A stretch of 64,000 nucleotides of DNA from Terrisporobacter glycolicus ATCC 14880 = DSM 1288 (GCF_036812735.1 NZ_CP117523.1:248001-312000), one strand, 5' to 3'. Positions 1 to 11,000 are shown, numbered from the stretch's first letter. The notes: generated from the sequence alone by a model not told the origin. Made by a program: numbers and translations.

Positions 1-113
1 CTTATAGAGTTACTTTTTTTGTTATGAGTAGAGAAGCAAGCCACTTCACAAGATCTACAACCAGTACACTTATTAGAGTCAGCAATTACGAATGAACCTA
101 ATTTATTTTTCAT
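1..113 (-). CDS. 4Fe-4S ferredoxin-type electron transfer protein (partial, runs off the window)
   Basis: Only the first 37 codons are present. The start ATG (complement of 111-113) follows an AAAGGTG ribosome binding site. The N-terminus reads MKNKLGSFVIADSNKCTGC and continues with R-S-C-E-V-A-C, so residues 16, 19, 22 and 26 form a CxxCxxCxxxC cluster motif. This is typical of HycB/HydN-like polyferredoxins that carry electrons for formate dehydrogenase H or hydrogenase. It lies directly downstream of fdhF on the same strand with about 60 bp between, so it is probably the electron acceptor subunit of that enzyme (inference). The rest of the protein cannot be seen. Confidence 0.85.
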   Translation of the reverse strand, partial: MKNKLGSFVIADSNKCTGCRSCEVACFSTHNKKSNSI

Positions 114-174
114 ACAATTTCACCTTTCTTTAATATAATTAATTCATCGAAAATTAGATTGAATGTCTCCTTAA

Positions 175-2325
175 TTAGATATTTTTAACACCCATTTTGA
201 TTCTTAGATCTTTATAAGTATTTTTTACGCATTCTTCAGCATAATTTTGATCATCTATTTTTTCAACTTTAACAGCACAATATTTGTATTCTGGAGTTTT
301 AGAAATAGGGTCAAGGCTAGCTACTGTAAGTTCATTACAAGCACCTACCCACCATTGATAAGTCATGTAAGTAGCTCCTTCTTGAACTCTATCGGTTACT
401 AGGGCTCTTGTTAATACACTACCTCTTCTAGAATTTACTCTAATTATTTCATTATCTTCAATATTAAGTTTTTGTGCATCTTTATAATTTATTTGTAAAT
501 AACCAGGTTCATCCTCCAATTGAGAAAGAGTTCTACAGTTGCCAGTCATTGTTCTAACAGAATAATGTCCAACTTCTCTTACAGTTGATAAACTGAAAGG
601 ATATTCATCATCTTCAATCTCATAAGGAGGTCTCCATTCAGCAGCGAATAACTTACCTTTACCATTATTAGTAGAGAAATTACCATCTTTGTGAAGGAAT
701 ACAGAGCCTTTATCTTCATCAGACTCACTTCTACATGGCCATTGAACACAACCTAGTTTTTCTATTTTTTCATAAGTTGCACCGAAGAAACTAGGAGTTA
801 AACTTCTCATCTCATCCCAAATTTCTCTTGTATTATTATATTTCATAGGATATCCCATAGCAGTAGAAATTCTACAAATTATATCCCAGTCAGTTTTCAC
901 ATCACCTTTGGGTTCAACAGCTTTTCTTATCCTTTGGAAACCTCTGTCAGCGCAAGAATAAACACCATCGTGTTCACCCCAAGATGTGGCAGGTAAAATA
1001 ACATCAGCATGAAGAGCGGTTTTGTTCATAAATATATCTTGTACAACAACAAATTCACAAGTGTCTAAAGTTTCTCTTACCTCAGAAGCATCAGGGTCAC
1101 TTTGAACTGGGTCTTCACCAAATATATAGTAAGCTTTTATTTTATTTTCTTCTAAAACAGAATGAGGAACTTCTGTGATTTTAACGCCTATTTCAGATGG
1201 AAGGGTAACACCCCAAGCTTTTTCAAATTTTTCTCTGATTTGAGGATTAGTAACTTTTTGATAACCTGGATAAACATCTGGAAGGGCACCCATATCACAA
1301 GCGCCTTGAACGTTGTTTTGACCGCGAACTGGTCCAATACCAACATTAGGTCTTCCTAAGTTGCCTGTAAGTAAAGCTAAAGAAGCCAAACCTTTGACTA
1401 CATCAACGGCTTGTGAGAATTGGCAAACACCCATGCCGTATAGAATCATAGAATCTTTTGCTTTGGCATATTCTCTCATAGCTTGTCTTATGGCGTCAGC
1501 TGGTATATTAGTGTATTTTTCTGCATATTCAGGAGTATAAGGTTCAACAATTTTCTTATATTCTTCAAAATTGTCAGTATGATTTGCTACGAAGTCTTTG
1601 TCATATAGATTTTCATTTATTAAAACATTACCGAAGGCATTAACTAAAATCATATTAGTTCCACCTTTTAAAGCCAAATGCATATCAGAAATTCTTGCAG
1701 TTTCTGTAACTCTAGGGTCAACAGTTATTATTTTAGCTCCTTTTGCTTTTGCTTTAACTATTCTTCTTGCGACTATAGGGTGAGAATCTGCACCGTTATA
1801 TCCAAACACAAGTAATAAATTTGCATTTTCAATTTCAGGTATAGAGTTAGACATAGCACCACTACCTAATGAGTAAGCCAAGCCGGCTACAGATGGGGCA
1901 TGTCAAACACGGGCGCAGTGATCAATATTATTAGTACCTACTGCAGCTCTCATAAATTTTTGCATAATATAGTTAGCTTCATTTCCTGGGCCTCTGGCAG
2001 AACCAGTTCCCATTATTGAATCTGGACCATATTTTTCTTTGATTTCATTTAGTCTAGAAGCTGTATAAGAGATTGCTTCATCCCACTCAACTTCTTCTAA
2101 AGTTCCATTTTTTCTGATTAAAGGTTTAGTAAGTCTTGGAGTTAAAATTTGCGGATCATTTAGGAAATCCCATCCATAATGACCTTTAAGGCATAGTGTA
2201 CCTTCATTTGTTCTTCCTTGGGCAGGTTTACTTTTTATGATTTGATTTTTTTCTTCATCAACTACTAGATAAAACTGACATCCAGCGCCACAGTAAGGAC
2301 AAGTGGTTAAAACTTCTTTTTCCAT
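175..2325 (-). CDS. fdhF: Selenocysteine-containing formate dehydrogenase H (716 aa, in-frame UGA at codon 141)
   Basis: Molybdopterin formate dehydrogenase alpha subunit, oxidising formate to CO2. The reading frame appears as 140 and 568-codon parts separated by one TGA (complement of 1903-1905). Read through, it gives HCARV-U-HAPSVAGLA, the classic FdhF active site with selenocysteine at residue 141. The N-terminus has the 4Fe-4S motif C9-x2-C12-x3-C16 and C45, and then LKGH. The total of 716 aa matches the E. coli FdhF size class. The start ATG follows a GGGGGA ribosome binding site. The ferredoxin-like gene downstream suggests a small formate dehydrogenase/hydrogenase unit. An ordinary gene caller will split or truncate this gene at the UGA. 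Confidence 0.95.
1873..1905 (-). promoter_or_regulatory. fdhF: SECIS-like hairpin just after the fdhF UGA
   Basis: Starting 12 bases after the UGA codon, the mRNA can fold GUAGCC (1890-1885) against GGC-U-UAC (1879-1873), with a bulged U and a GGCUU loop. Bacterial SECIS elements are short hairpins with G-U-rich loops at this distance from the UGA, so position and shape fit. The fold was done by eye, and the exact SelB contacts are inference. Confidence 0.55.
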
Positions 2326-2370
2326 GAGTTTATCCCCCTTATTTTAAAATACTTTACTGATAAATATAAT

Positions 2371-2404
2371 ATTTGCTCAATATTAATAGAAATATTGAGC
2401 AAAT
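2371..2404. repeat. 14-bp perfect inverted repeat in the fdhF leader (operator or RNA hairpin)
   Basis: Arms ATTTGCTCAATATT (2371-2384) and AATATTGAGCAAAT (2391-2404) are separated by six bases. The repeat lies 46-79 bp upstream of the fdhF start, between the gene and its best promoter. No T-run follows in the fdhF direction, so it is not a simple terminator. It may be a DNA operator or a leader hairpin; the regulator is unknown. Confidence 0.6.
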
Positions 2405-2515
2405 GAGTAAGCTTAAATATTAAATAAAATGATGATGAAGACTTCTTGTAAAAATTGAATAAAAATTATTGACCAATTAGTCTTAAGTATAAAAATGTTA
2501 AAATATACTAATTTT

Positions 2516-2544
2516 ATTATATCACCTCTTATTTTCATATTCAA
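2516..2544 (-). promoter_or_regulatory. Predicted sigma-A promoter of fdhF
   Basis: On the minus strand, TTGAAT (2544-2539) and TATAAT (2521-2516) are 17 bp apart. This puts the transcript start near 2509 and leaves a leader of about 185 nt carrying the inverted repeat at 2371-2404. The rest of the 2326-2852 gap is AT-rich, and I see no further gene and no convincing promoter for murB in it. Confidence 0.5.
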
Positions 2545-2852
2545 CTTGAGTTAAAATATAATAATTTTATATTTATATTATTAGACTACTTCACAATTTA
2601 CAATTTTATGAAATTAAAAGACATATGTAATAGATAATTAACACATTTGCATAGGTATAATGATTTGAGAAATTTTCATTAAATATTATAAAAATATGTG
2701 GTAAAATCATTTTATGATTAAAATTTATCCTTTTTTGAGTAAAAGCATATACTAAAAGCAAGGATAAAACGTATAATTTGAAAGCATGAAAATATTTACA
2801 ATATAAATTTGATTATTAATTAATAAAGCGAATGATCTGGGAGGAAAATATA

Positions 2853-3767
2853 ATGAACAAGGAATTTATATATAAACAATTATTAAATATATTAGATGAA
2901 GAAAGTATAAAGGTTGATGAACCAATGAAAAAACATATATCTTTTAGAGTGGGGGGGCCAGCAGATTTTTTACTTAAACCCAAGACTGAGGAAGAATTAA
3001 GTAAGGTAATAAAATTTGCTAAGGAAGAAAGCATACCTTTTATAGTTATAGGTAATGGTTCAAATCTTCTTGTAAAAGATGGTGGAATAAGAGGGATAGT
3101 TATAGAGTTATCTGATAACTTCAATAATTATGAAATAGAAGGCAATATAATAAAATCACAAAGTGGGGCTTTACTATCTATACTAGGTAGAAATGCTCTT
3201 AAAAATTCTTTAACAGGATTTGAATTTGCAGCTGGTATACCAGGAACTTTGGGTGGAGCATTAGCCATGAATGCAGGAGCTTACGGTGGAGAAATGAAAC
3301 AGATTGTAAAAGCTGTAAGACTTATGGATAGAGAAGGTAATATATTTGAACTATCTAATGAAAAAATGAAATTTGAGTATAGAAAAAGCATATTAACAAC
3401 TAATGATTATATAGTATTATCTGCTGTAATAGAATTACAACCAGGTAATACTGAAGAAATAAAAGAAACTATGTCAGACTATGCAAATAGAAGATCAACT
3501 AAACAACCTCTAAATTTCCCAAGTGCAGGAAGTACATTTAAAAGACCAGAAGGGTATTTTGCAGCAAAATTAATTGATGACTGTGGACTTAGAGGACTTA
3601 GCTTAAGAGGAGCACAAGTTTCAGATAAACATTGTGGTTTTGTTATAAATCCTGGAGAAGCTAATGCAAAAGATATATTAGACTTAATGTTTATAGTCAA
3701 AAGCACAGTAAATGCAAAATTTGGTATAATGTTAGAGGAAGAAGTGAAGATTCTAGGAGAGGATTAA
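2853..3767 (+). CDS. murB: UDP-N-acetylenolpyruvoylglucosamine reductase (MurB)
   Basis: FAD enzyme that reduces UDP-GlcNAc-enolpyruvate to UDP-MurNAc in peptidoglycan synthesis, in the cytoplasm. The 304-aa protein has the FAD-binding signature (RVGGPADF, GNGSNLLV, AGIPGTLGGALAMNAGAYG) and the C-terminal PSAGSTFKRP motif with the catalytic serine, as in the shorter Bacillus-type (IIa) MurB. An upstream in-frame ATG at 2832 is possible, but GGGAGG at 2840-2845 is well placed for the ATG at 2853. It is the first gene of the run murB-PHP-rapZ-yvcK-Nudix-whiA; the next gene begins 3 bp after its stop. Confidence 0.95.
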   Translation: MNKEFIYKQLLNILDEESIKVDEPMKKHISFRVGGPADFLLKPKTEEELSKVIKFAKEESIPFIVIGNGSNLLVKDGGIRGIVIELSDNFNNYEIEGNIIKSQSGALLSILGRNALKNSLTGFEFAAGIPGTLGGALAMNAGAYGGEMKQIVKAVRLMDREGNIFELSNEKMKFEYRKSILTTNDYIVLSAVIELQPGNTEEIKETMSDYANRRSTKQPLNFPSAGSTFKRPEGYFAAKLIDDCGLRGLSLRGAQVSDKHCGFVINPGEANAKDILDLMFIVKSTVNAKFGIMLEEEVKILGED

Positions 3768-3770
3768 TAA

Positions 3771-4487
3771 ATGAAAATTGTTGCTGATTATCACACACAT
3801 ACCATATACAGTCATGGTAAAGGAACCATAGAAGAAAATGTGAAAGTAGCTATTTCAAAAGGAATTGAAACTCTTGGAATATCTGATCATAGCTACGATC
3901 ACTTAACTTATGGAATTAAGAAGAATGATATATTTAAAATGAGGGAAGAAATAGATTTTCTCAATGAAAAATACAAAGATAAAATAAAAATTCTATTGGG
4001 AGTGGAGAGTAACATATTAGATGATAAAGGAAATATTGATTATGATGATAAAATAGGAAAAGTTTTAGATTATGTTATGGCTGGATACCATTTTGGATCG
4101 AAGCCAACAAACTTAAAGGGTTTACTTAATCATGCTAATAATTATGTTTTTAAAACAAATAAATCAAAAGAGTACAATACTTTAGCCATAATTAATGCTA
4201 TGAAAAACAATGATATATTTGTTATTACTCATCCGGGAGATAAGGGTGATGTATATATTGAAGAAATTGCAAAAGTTGCAAAAGAAACAAATACTAGATT
4301 AGAGATAAATAGTAGTCATAAATTTTTAAATGTAGAACAACTAAAAAAAATTGAGCATATAGAAAACACTTTTATAGTAGGTTCTGATGCTCATATCCCA
4401 CAAAATGTTGGTAACTTTGACTTAGCGTTAAACACTATTAAAGAAGCAAAAATTGATTTATCATTAATAGAAAATATTAAATTTTAA
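3771..4487 (+). CDS. PHP-domain phosphoesterase (YcdX/HisK-like)
   Basis: The 238-aa protein begins MKIVADYHTHTIYSHGKG. The HTH metal-binding motif near residue 8, ISDHSYDH near 37-44, a central E/D-rich segment, VITHPGD and the late GSDAH are the ordered metal ligands of the PHP family (histidinol-phosphatase-like, trinuclear metal). The substrate cannot be told from the sequence. A PHP gene between murB and rapZ is, from memory, a recurring clostridial arrangement. Translation is probably coupled to murB, since the gap is 3 bp. Confidence 0.85.
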   Translation: MKIVADYHTHTIYSHGKGTIEENVKVAISKGIETLGISDHSYDHLTYGIKKNDIFKMREEIDFLNEKYKDKIKILLGVESNILDDKGNIDYDDKIGKVLDYVMAGYHFGSKPTNLKGLLNHANNYVFKTNKSKEYNTLAIINAMKNNDIFVITHPGDKGDVYIEEIAKVAKETNTRLEINSSHKFLNVEQLKKIEHIENTFIVGSDAHIPQNVGNFDLALNTIKEAKIDLSLIENIKF

Positions 4488-4504
4488 TAAAAGGGAGTTT
4501 ACAA

Positions 4505-5362
4505 ATGAAGTTTATAATAGTTACTGGACTTTCTGGTTCTGGAAAAAGTGAGGCAATGAGAGCTCTTGAAGATATGGGATTTTATTGTGTAGATAATTTA
4601 CCACCTACTTTAATTCCTAAATTTGCTGAATTATGTTATCAATCTAACTCAACTATAGATAAGGTAGCACTAGGAATTGATGTAAGAGGAAGAAAATTTT
4701 TTGAAGCGTTACATGAAAGTTTAAATACTTTAAGAAAGGATAAATATCCTTTTGAAGTACTATATCTAGATTGTGCTGATGATATTTTATTAAAAAGATA
4801 TAAAATGACTAGAAGAAATCATCCTCTAGCAATTAATAGACAGATACCGGAAGGTATAAAGATGGAAAGAACAATTTTAGAGCCGTTGAAAGAAATTGCT
4901 GATTGTATAGTAGATACATCTAATATGAAACCTAAAGATCTTAAAGAAGAAATAAGTAAAATTTATGCAAATGGAGAGGTTAATAATAATTTAACTATAT
5001 CTGTGGTTTCATTTGGATTTAAACATGGAATACCTTCAGATTCTGATTTAGTTTTTGATGTGAGATTTTTACCAAATCCTTACTATGTTGATGAGTTAAG
5101 AAGTAAAACCGGTGAAGAACAAGATGTTAGAGATTATGTCATGAATTCTGATATAAGTCATCAATTTTATGAAAAATTATTAGACATGATTAATTTTTTA
5201 GTTCCTCAATATATAGAAGAAGGTAAGCATCATTTAGTTATAAGTATAGGATGTACAGGTGGAAGACATAGATCTGTAACAATATCTAACTTAATAAGTA
5301 ATGAATTAATGAAACAAGGATATAGGGTAGTTAAGAAGCATAGAGACTTTATGCTAAGATAG
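4505..5362 (+). CDS. rapZ: RNase adapter / nucleotide-binding protein RapZ (YvcJ)
   Basis: The 285-aa P-loop protein starts MKFIIVTGLSGSGKSEAMRA, with the Walker A GLSGSGKS at residues 8-15. It continues with the family motifs YCVDNLPP and, near the C-terminus, GCTGGRHRSV. This is full family length. In Gram-positives the homologue YvcJ binds and hydrolyses GTP/ATP; in enterobacteria RapZ guides RNase E to small RNAs. The RNA-adapter role is not established for clostridia. It sits directly before yvcK and whiA, the conserved Firmicutes trio. Confidence 0.95.
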   Translation: MKFIIVTGLSGSGKSEAMRALEDMGFYCVDNLPPTLIPKFAELCYQSNSTIDKVALGIDVRGRKFFEALHESLNTLRKDKYPFEVLYLDCADDILLKRYKMTRRNHPLAINRQIPEGIKMERTILEPLKEIADCIVDTSNMKPKDLKEEISKIYANGEVNNNLTISVVSFGFKHGIPSDSDLVFDVRFLPNPYYVDELRSKTGEEQDVRDYVMNSDISHQFYEKLLDMINFLVPQYIEEGKHHLVISIGCTGGRHRSVTISNLISNELMKQGYRVVKKHRDFMLR

Positions 5363-5374
5363 GCGGAGGCAGCT

Positions 5375-6484
5375 ATGAAATATTTGGCTTACATTATAGA
5401 TATTATAGGTATGGTAACCTTAGTTCTAGGTATAGTTTTTTTTATAAAAGCAAAAAAACAAGTAAAAAAAGATAATACAAGAAAGACTATAGAAGCTGAT
5501 AAGGCTAATGTAGTAGTTATTGGAGGAGGTACAGGTCAATCAATTTTTTTAAGAGGTCTTAAAAAGATTACGCCTAATATTACAGCTGTTGTTACTGTTG
5601 CAGACGATGGGGGAGGATCTGGGGTTTTAAGATCAGACTTAGGAATGTTACCGCCAGGAGACATTAGGAACTGTTTGCTAGCTTTAGCTAATACTGAACC
5701 TACCATGCAAGAAGTAATGCAATATAGATTTGAAGAAGGTGGTCTAAAAGGACAGAGCTTTGGAAATCTTTTTTTAGCAGCTATGAATGGATTATATGGA
5801 AATTTTGAAACAGCTGTTTATAAGTTAAGTGAAATTTTTAATATAACAGGTAGAGTTTTGCCAGTTACGTTAGAAAGTATTGACTTAATTGCTAAATTAA
5901 ATAACGGAAATGTAATAAAAGGGGAGTCTAAAATTCCTAGGGAAGTAAGAAATCAAAAAAGTAAAATTGAAAAAGTATATTTGGAGCCTAAAGACGCAAA
6001 GCCTTTAAATGATGTGATTACTTCTATTTATGAAGCTGACTACATTATAATGGGTCCAGGAAGTTTATATACTAGTATAATACCAAATTTATTAGTAGAA
6101 GGTGTGGTTGAAGCTATAAAAGGAAGTAAGGCTACAAAAATATATATTCCTAATGTAATGACTCAACCAGGAGAAACTGATGGATATGATGTATTAGACC
6201 ATGTTAAAGCTATAAACAAACATACAAAAGAGAACTTAATTGACTATGTTGTAGCTAACAATGAAATAATACCTGATAATCAATTTGAAAAATATAAAAA
6301 GGATGGAGCAAACCAGGTGTTATTAGATAAACAACAAAGAATCACATTAAAGAGTATGGGTATAAAAATAGTCGAGGGAGATTTGATAGAAATTAAAAAT
6401 GACTATATTAGACATCATGCAGACTCTATATGTGAAGTAATTAATAATTTGGCACTAAGTCATGATTATGACAGGGCAAGGTAA
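5375..6484 (+). CDS. yvcK: Gluconeogenesis factor YvcK/MgfK with N-terminal membrane segment
   Basis: 369 aa. Residues 1-25 form one hydrophobic transmembrane helix, followed by a basic linker. The UPF0052/CofD-like core then starts at VVIGGGTGQSIFLRGLKK, with ADDGGGSGVLR and PPGDIRNCLLALAN. YvcK proteins bind UDP-sugars and affect cell shape, cell-wall precursor supply and growth on gluconeogenic carbon. The extra membrane anchor is absent in the short B. subtilis protein and would place this copy at the membrane (inference). The start at 5375 follows GGCGGAGG, 12 bp after the rapZ stop. Confidence 0.93.
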   Translation: MKYLAYIIDIIGMVTLVLGIVFFIKAKKQVKKDNTRKTIEADKANVVVIGGGTGQSIFLRGLKKITPNITAVVTVADDGGGSGVLRSDLGMLPPGDIRNCLLALANTEPTMQEVMQYRFEEGGLKGQSFGNLFLAAMNGLYGNFETAVYKLSEIFNITGRVLPVTLESIDLIAKLNNGNVIKGESKIPREVRNQKSKIEKVYLEPKDAKPLNDVITSIYEADYIIMGPGSLYTSIIPNLLVEGVVEAIKGSKATKIYIPNVMTQPGETDGYDVLDHVKAINKHTKENLIDYVVANNEIIPDNQFEKYKKDGANQVLLDKQQRITLKSMGIKIVEGDLIEIKNDYIRHHADSICEVINNLALSHDYDRAR

Positions 6485-6549
6485 AAAAGGATTTTAGATT
6501 TTTATGTAGAAATCCTTATTATTATGTTAGTTTTAAGGAGTGAACATCT

Positions 6550-6975
6550 ATGAGAGAAGAAATTAGTGCCGGTGGGGTGGTGTTATTTGGAAATGCTATT
6601 CTTCTACTAAGAAAGTTTAATGGCGACTGGGTGTTGCCAAAAGGAAAAGTAGAAGAAGGTGAGAATAACGAAGAAGCTGCATTAAGAGAAGTGTCGGAGG
6701 AAACTGGAGTAAAAGCCGAAACCTTAAAATATCTTGGAGAAATACATTATACTTTCAAAGAAAATTGGGATGAAAATAGAGCTGTTCATAAAACTGTATT
6801 TTGGTATTTGATGCAGTCTAAAAATATGGACACAGTACCACAAAAAGAAGAAGGATTTGTGGATGCAAAGTTTATTCATATAGATCGAGTTGTTGATTTG
6901 GCAAGATATGATGATGAGAAGGAAATTATAAAGGTGGCTTTAAAAGAAATAAAAAAAAGATTAAAGAAGAGCTAG
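6550..6975 (+). CDS. Nudix hydrolase
   Basis: The 141-aa protein carries a complete Nudix box GX5EX7REVXEEXGV at about residues 32-54 (G-K-V-E-E-G ... R-E-V-S-E-E-T-G-V), so it should cleave a nucleoside diphosphate linked to another group. The start MREEISAGGVVL resembles Ap4A- or NDP-sugar-type Nudix proteins, but the substrate is not predictable. A gap of 65 bp separates it from yvcK, with AAGGAG ahead of the ATG. Confidence 0.92.
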   Translation: MREEISAGGVVLFGNAILLLRKFNGDWVLPKGKVEEGENNEEAALREVSEETGVKAETLKYLGEIHYTFKENWDENRAVHKTVFWYLMQSKNMDTVPQKEEGFVDAKFIHIDRVVDLARYDDEKEIIKVALKEIKKRLKKS

Positions 6976-6992
6976 AATAATAGGTGGTATGT

Positions 6993-7967
6993 ATGTCTTT
7001 TTCTACAGAAACGAAAAATGAACTGGCAAGATTGATGCCGGAAAGCTTATGTTATAAAAAAGCTGAGTTATCAGGAATAGCAAAACTAGCTGGTACTATT
7101 CAAATTGCTGGATATAAAAAGATTAACTTGAAAATTTCTACAGAATTAAATTCAGTAGCTAGAAAAGTTTTTAAAATATTAAAATCTGATTTTAATATAA
7201 ATACAACTATTATGGTTAATAAAAACCAAATGTTAAAGAGAAATAATAGTTATGTGCTAACAGTAAAAAGTGATATGGGATCTGAAGAGTTAATGAAAAC
7301 TTTAGGTCTATTAGATAAAAATGAAGATTTTTTACCTTCTCATACAATACCATCTTGGGTATATGAAGATGAGGAATGTAAAAAAGCGTTTCTTAGAGGC
7401 GCATTTTTGGGTGGAGGTTCAATAAGTGATCCGGAAAAAAATTATCATCTAGAATTTGTTGCTAATAGCGAAGAATTTGCAGAGTCTTTAATGAATTTAA
7501 TTAACTCTTTAGGATTAAACTCAAAAATAGTGTGTAGGAAAAATTCTTATGTTGTATACTTGAAAGAAAGTGAACAAATATCGGATTTACTAAGTCTTAT
7601 AGGAGGTTTTCAAGCTCTTTTAAGCCTTCAAAATACAAAAATATTAAAACAAATGAGAAATAATGTAAATAGAATAGTAAATTGTGAAACAGCTAATCTT
7701 TCTAAGACAGTTAATGCGGCAGTAAGACAAGTAGAAAATATAAAATTAATTGAACGAAAAATGGGTATAAGTAAACTACCCCAAAGCTTACAGCAAATTG
7801 CATTATTAAGAGTAGAGAATGAAGATTTAACATTAAAAGAGTTGGGAGAATTACTAACTCCTCAAATCAGTAAATCAGGTGTAAATCACAGATTAAAAAA
7901 ATTAGAAGAAATAGCTAATGAATTGAGAAATAAAGAATTCGATGGTGAATATAATAATGAAAATTAA
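6993..7967 (+). CDS. whiA: WhiA-type DNA-binding protein
   Basis: The 324-aa protein combines a degenerate LAGLIDADG homing-endonuclease fold (the [20 protein letters not shown] segment near residues 135-154) with a C-terminal helix-turn-helix (about 225-310, including [19 protein letters not shown]). WhiA is a sporulation regulator in Streptomyces and affects division and chromosome segregation in Firmicutes. The frame extends to a GTG at 6984, but AGGTGG at 6982-6987 is correctly spaced only for the ATG at 6993. It ends the yvcK cluster, and a terminator follows. Confidence 0.94.
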   Translation: MSFSTETKNELARLMPESLCYKKAELSGIAKLAGTIQIAGYKKINLKISTELNSVARKVFKILKSDFNINTTIMVNKNQMLKRNNSYVLTVKSDMGSEELMKTLGLLDKNEDFLPSHTIPSWVYEDEECKKAFLRGAFLGGGSISDPEKNYHLEFVANSEEFAESLMNLINSLGLNSKIVCRKNSYVVYLKESEQISDLLSLIGGFQALLSLQNTKILKQMRNNVNRIVNCETANLSKTVNAAVRQVENIKLIERKMGISKLPQSLQQIALLRVENEDLTLKELGELLTPQISKSGVNHRLKKLEEIANELRNKEFDGEYNNEN

Positions 7968-7975
7968 TTATTAAG

Positions 7976-8005
7976 GGGGGTTATAATATATAACCTCTTT
8001 TTTTA
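7976..8005 (+). terminator. Intrinsic terminator after whiA
   Basis: GGTTATA (7979-7985) pairs with TATAACC (7989-7995) around a 3-base loop and is followed by a run of T. It separates whiA from dnaE. Confidence 0.7.
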
Positions 8006-8051
8006 TTACATAATGTGATAAAATAAGCTTATAAATTTAGGAGGTGAGATA

Positions 8052-11000
8052 ATGAATAAAGATTTTATTCATCTTCATGTGCATACGGAGTACAGTTTAC
8101 TAGATGGGTTTTCTAGACTAGATAAACTAATAGGGCGAGCAAAAGAGCTAAATATGAAGGCTATTGCAATAACAGACCATGGTTGTATGTTTGGAGCTAT
8201 AGATTTTTATAAAAAAGCAAAAAAGGCAGGAATAAAGCCGATTATAGGATGTGAGGTATACACAGCATCTCGTGGCTTAAGGGATAAAGACCCCAACTAT
8301 GATAAAAGATACGGTCATTTAGTTTTATTGGCTGAAAATATGACAGGATATAAAAATTTAATAAAATTAGTTTCAACATCTTACGTTGAAGGATTTTATT
8401 ATAAGCCAAGAGTTGATATAGAAGAATTAAGAAAACATAGCGAAGGAATTATAGCATTATCAGCTTGTTTAGCTGGGGATGTATCAAATAATATTTTAAA
8501 TAGAAACTATGAAGAAGCTAAAAGATTTGCTTTATTATATAGAGAAATATTTGGAGAAAATAATTTTTATTTAGAAATACAAGATCATCATTTACCAGAA
8601 CAAAAAGAAGTAAATGCAGGGTTAGTTAAATTATCAAAAGAAACAGGTATACCTCTTGTTGCAACAAACGACCTGCATTATGTAAATAAAGAAGATTCAA
8701 AAACTCATGATGTACTTATGTGCATACAAATGGGCAAAACCTTAAATGATCCAAGTAGAATGAAATTTGGTAGTAACGAATTTTATTTAAAATCAAGAGA
8801 AGAGATGGAAGAACTTTTTCCTTACGCAATAGAGTCTTTAGATAATACAGTTAAAATTGCAGAAAGATGTAATGTTGAATTTGATTTTAACACTTATCAT
8901 TTGCCAAAATACGATGTACCAGAAGGTTACACAACAGAAAGTTACTTAAGAGAATTATGCTTTAAAGGTCTAGAGGAAAGATATAATAATCCTACACAAG
9001 AAGCAATAGATAGATTAAATTATGAAATTGATGTAATCTCAAAAATGGGATATATAGAATACTTTTTAATTACTTGGGATTTCATAAATTATGCAAAAGA
9101 AAATAATATAATGGTTGGTCCGGGAAGAGGTAGTGCAGCAGGTTCTATAGTTGCATATACTTTGAGAATAACTGATATAGACCCAATTAAATATTCGTTG
9201 TTATTTGAACGTTTCTTGAACCCAGAACGTGTATCTATGCCCGATATAGATATAGATTTTTGCTATGAAAGAAGAGAAGAAGTTATAGATTATGTTAAAA
9301 GAAAATATGGGGATGATCATGTTGCTCAGATTATAACTTTCGGAACGATGAAAGCAAAAGCAGCTATTAGAGACGTTGGAAGAGTATTAGATATTCCTTA
9401 TAACAAAGTTGATAAAATAGCAAAAGAAATTCCTTTTGATTTAGGAATGACAATAGATAAAGCATTGGAGGTTAATCCAGAACTAAGAAATTTATATGAG
9501 CAAGATGGGGAAACTAAAGAAGTCATAGATATTTCAAAACAGATGGAAGGAATGTTGCGTCATGCATCTACCCATGCAGCAGGTGTAGTTATATCAAAAA
9601 ATCCTGTAGATGAATATGTACCATTGTACAAACATCAAGAGTCTGTGAGTACACAGTTTACAATGACTACTTTAGAGGAATTAGGTCTTCTAAAAATGGA
9701 CTTCTTGGGGCTTAGAACTCTAACGGTAATAAGAGATGCTCTTGATTTAATAGAAAAAAAATATAAAAAAAGAATAGATTTTTCATCAATGGATTATGAT
9801 GACCCAAAGGTTTATGAGTTACTTTCCTCAGGAAACACATTGGGAGTGTTTCAATTGGAAAGTTCAGGTATGAGAAGTTTCATGAAACAGCTTAAACCAA
9901 ATAACTTTGAAGATATTGTTGCTGGAATATCTTTATATAGACCAGGTCCAATGGATTCTATTCCAACATATATAGAAAATAAGCATAATCCAGACAAAAT
10001 AACATATATACATGAAAGTTTAATACCTATAATGGAAGTTTCTTATGGTTGTTTAGTTTACCAAGAGCAAGTTATGCAAGTTGTTAGGGATTTAGCTGGG
10101 TATAGTTATGGTCGTAGTGATTTAGTTAGAAGAGCTATGGGTAAAAAGAAAATGGATGTAATGGAAGAAGAAAGACAGTATTTCATACACGGAAAAGCAG
10201 ATGAAAGTGGTAACTTAGAAATACAAGGATGTATAAGAAATGGTGTTCCAGAGGATATAGCAAATAAAATATTTGATGATATGATAGATTTTGCAAAATA
10301 TGCATTCAATAAATCTCACGCGGCGGCTTATGGAGTTATCTCTTATGAAACAGCTTACTTAAAAGCATATTATCCAGTGGAATTTATGGCAGCATTAATT
10401 ACAAGTGTTATGGGTAATACAGATAAAGTTGTTGAATATATAAGAGAATGTAATGCTTTAGAAATAGAAATTTTAAAACCGGATATTAATAAAAGTTTTG
10501 GAAAATTCTCTGTTGAAGGACATGATATAAGATTTGGTTTAGCTGCAGTAAAAAATGTTGGCATAAATGTAATAAACAACATTATAAAGGAGAGAGAAGT
10601 AAATGGAGATTTTAAGGATTTTGGTGATTTAGTAAAAAGATTAGATTCAAAAGATTTGAATAAAAGAGTATTAGAGAGTTTAATTAAATGCGGTGCCTTT
10701 GATAATATTAGTGATAATAGAGCAAGCCTAATGATGGGATATGAAAAATTATTAGAAAGTGTATCTATGGATAGAAAGAAAAATGTTAAAGGACAAATAT
10801 CTCTATTTGATGGTCTTCAAATGGGAGAAGAAATTGTAGAAGTTGAGCAGGAAGTTAGTTCAATACCTAAGGTAAATGAATTTGAAGAGAGAGAAAGACT
10901 AGCATTGGAAAAAGAAGTTTTAGGAATGTATGTTAGTGGTCATCCTCTTGGAGAATATGAAAAAGAATTAAAAAATAACACATCTATAGATAATGGAAAA

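Noticed and set aside
1162-1783. Plus-strand ORFs inside fdhF
   Set aside because: They lie opposite conserved fdhF codons, have no ribosome binding site and no recognisable product.
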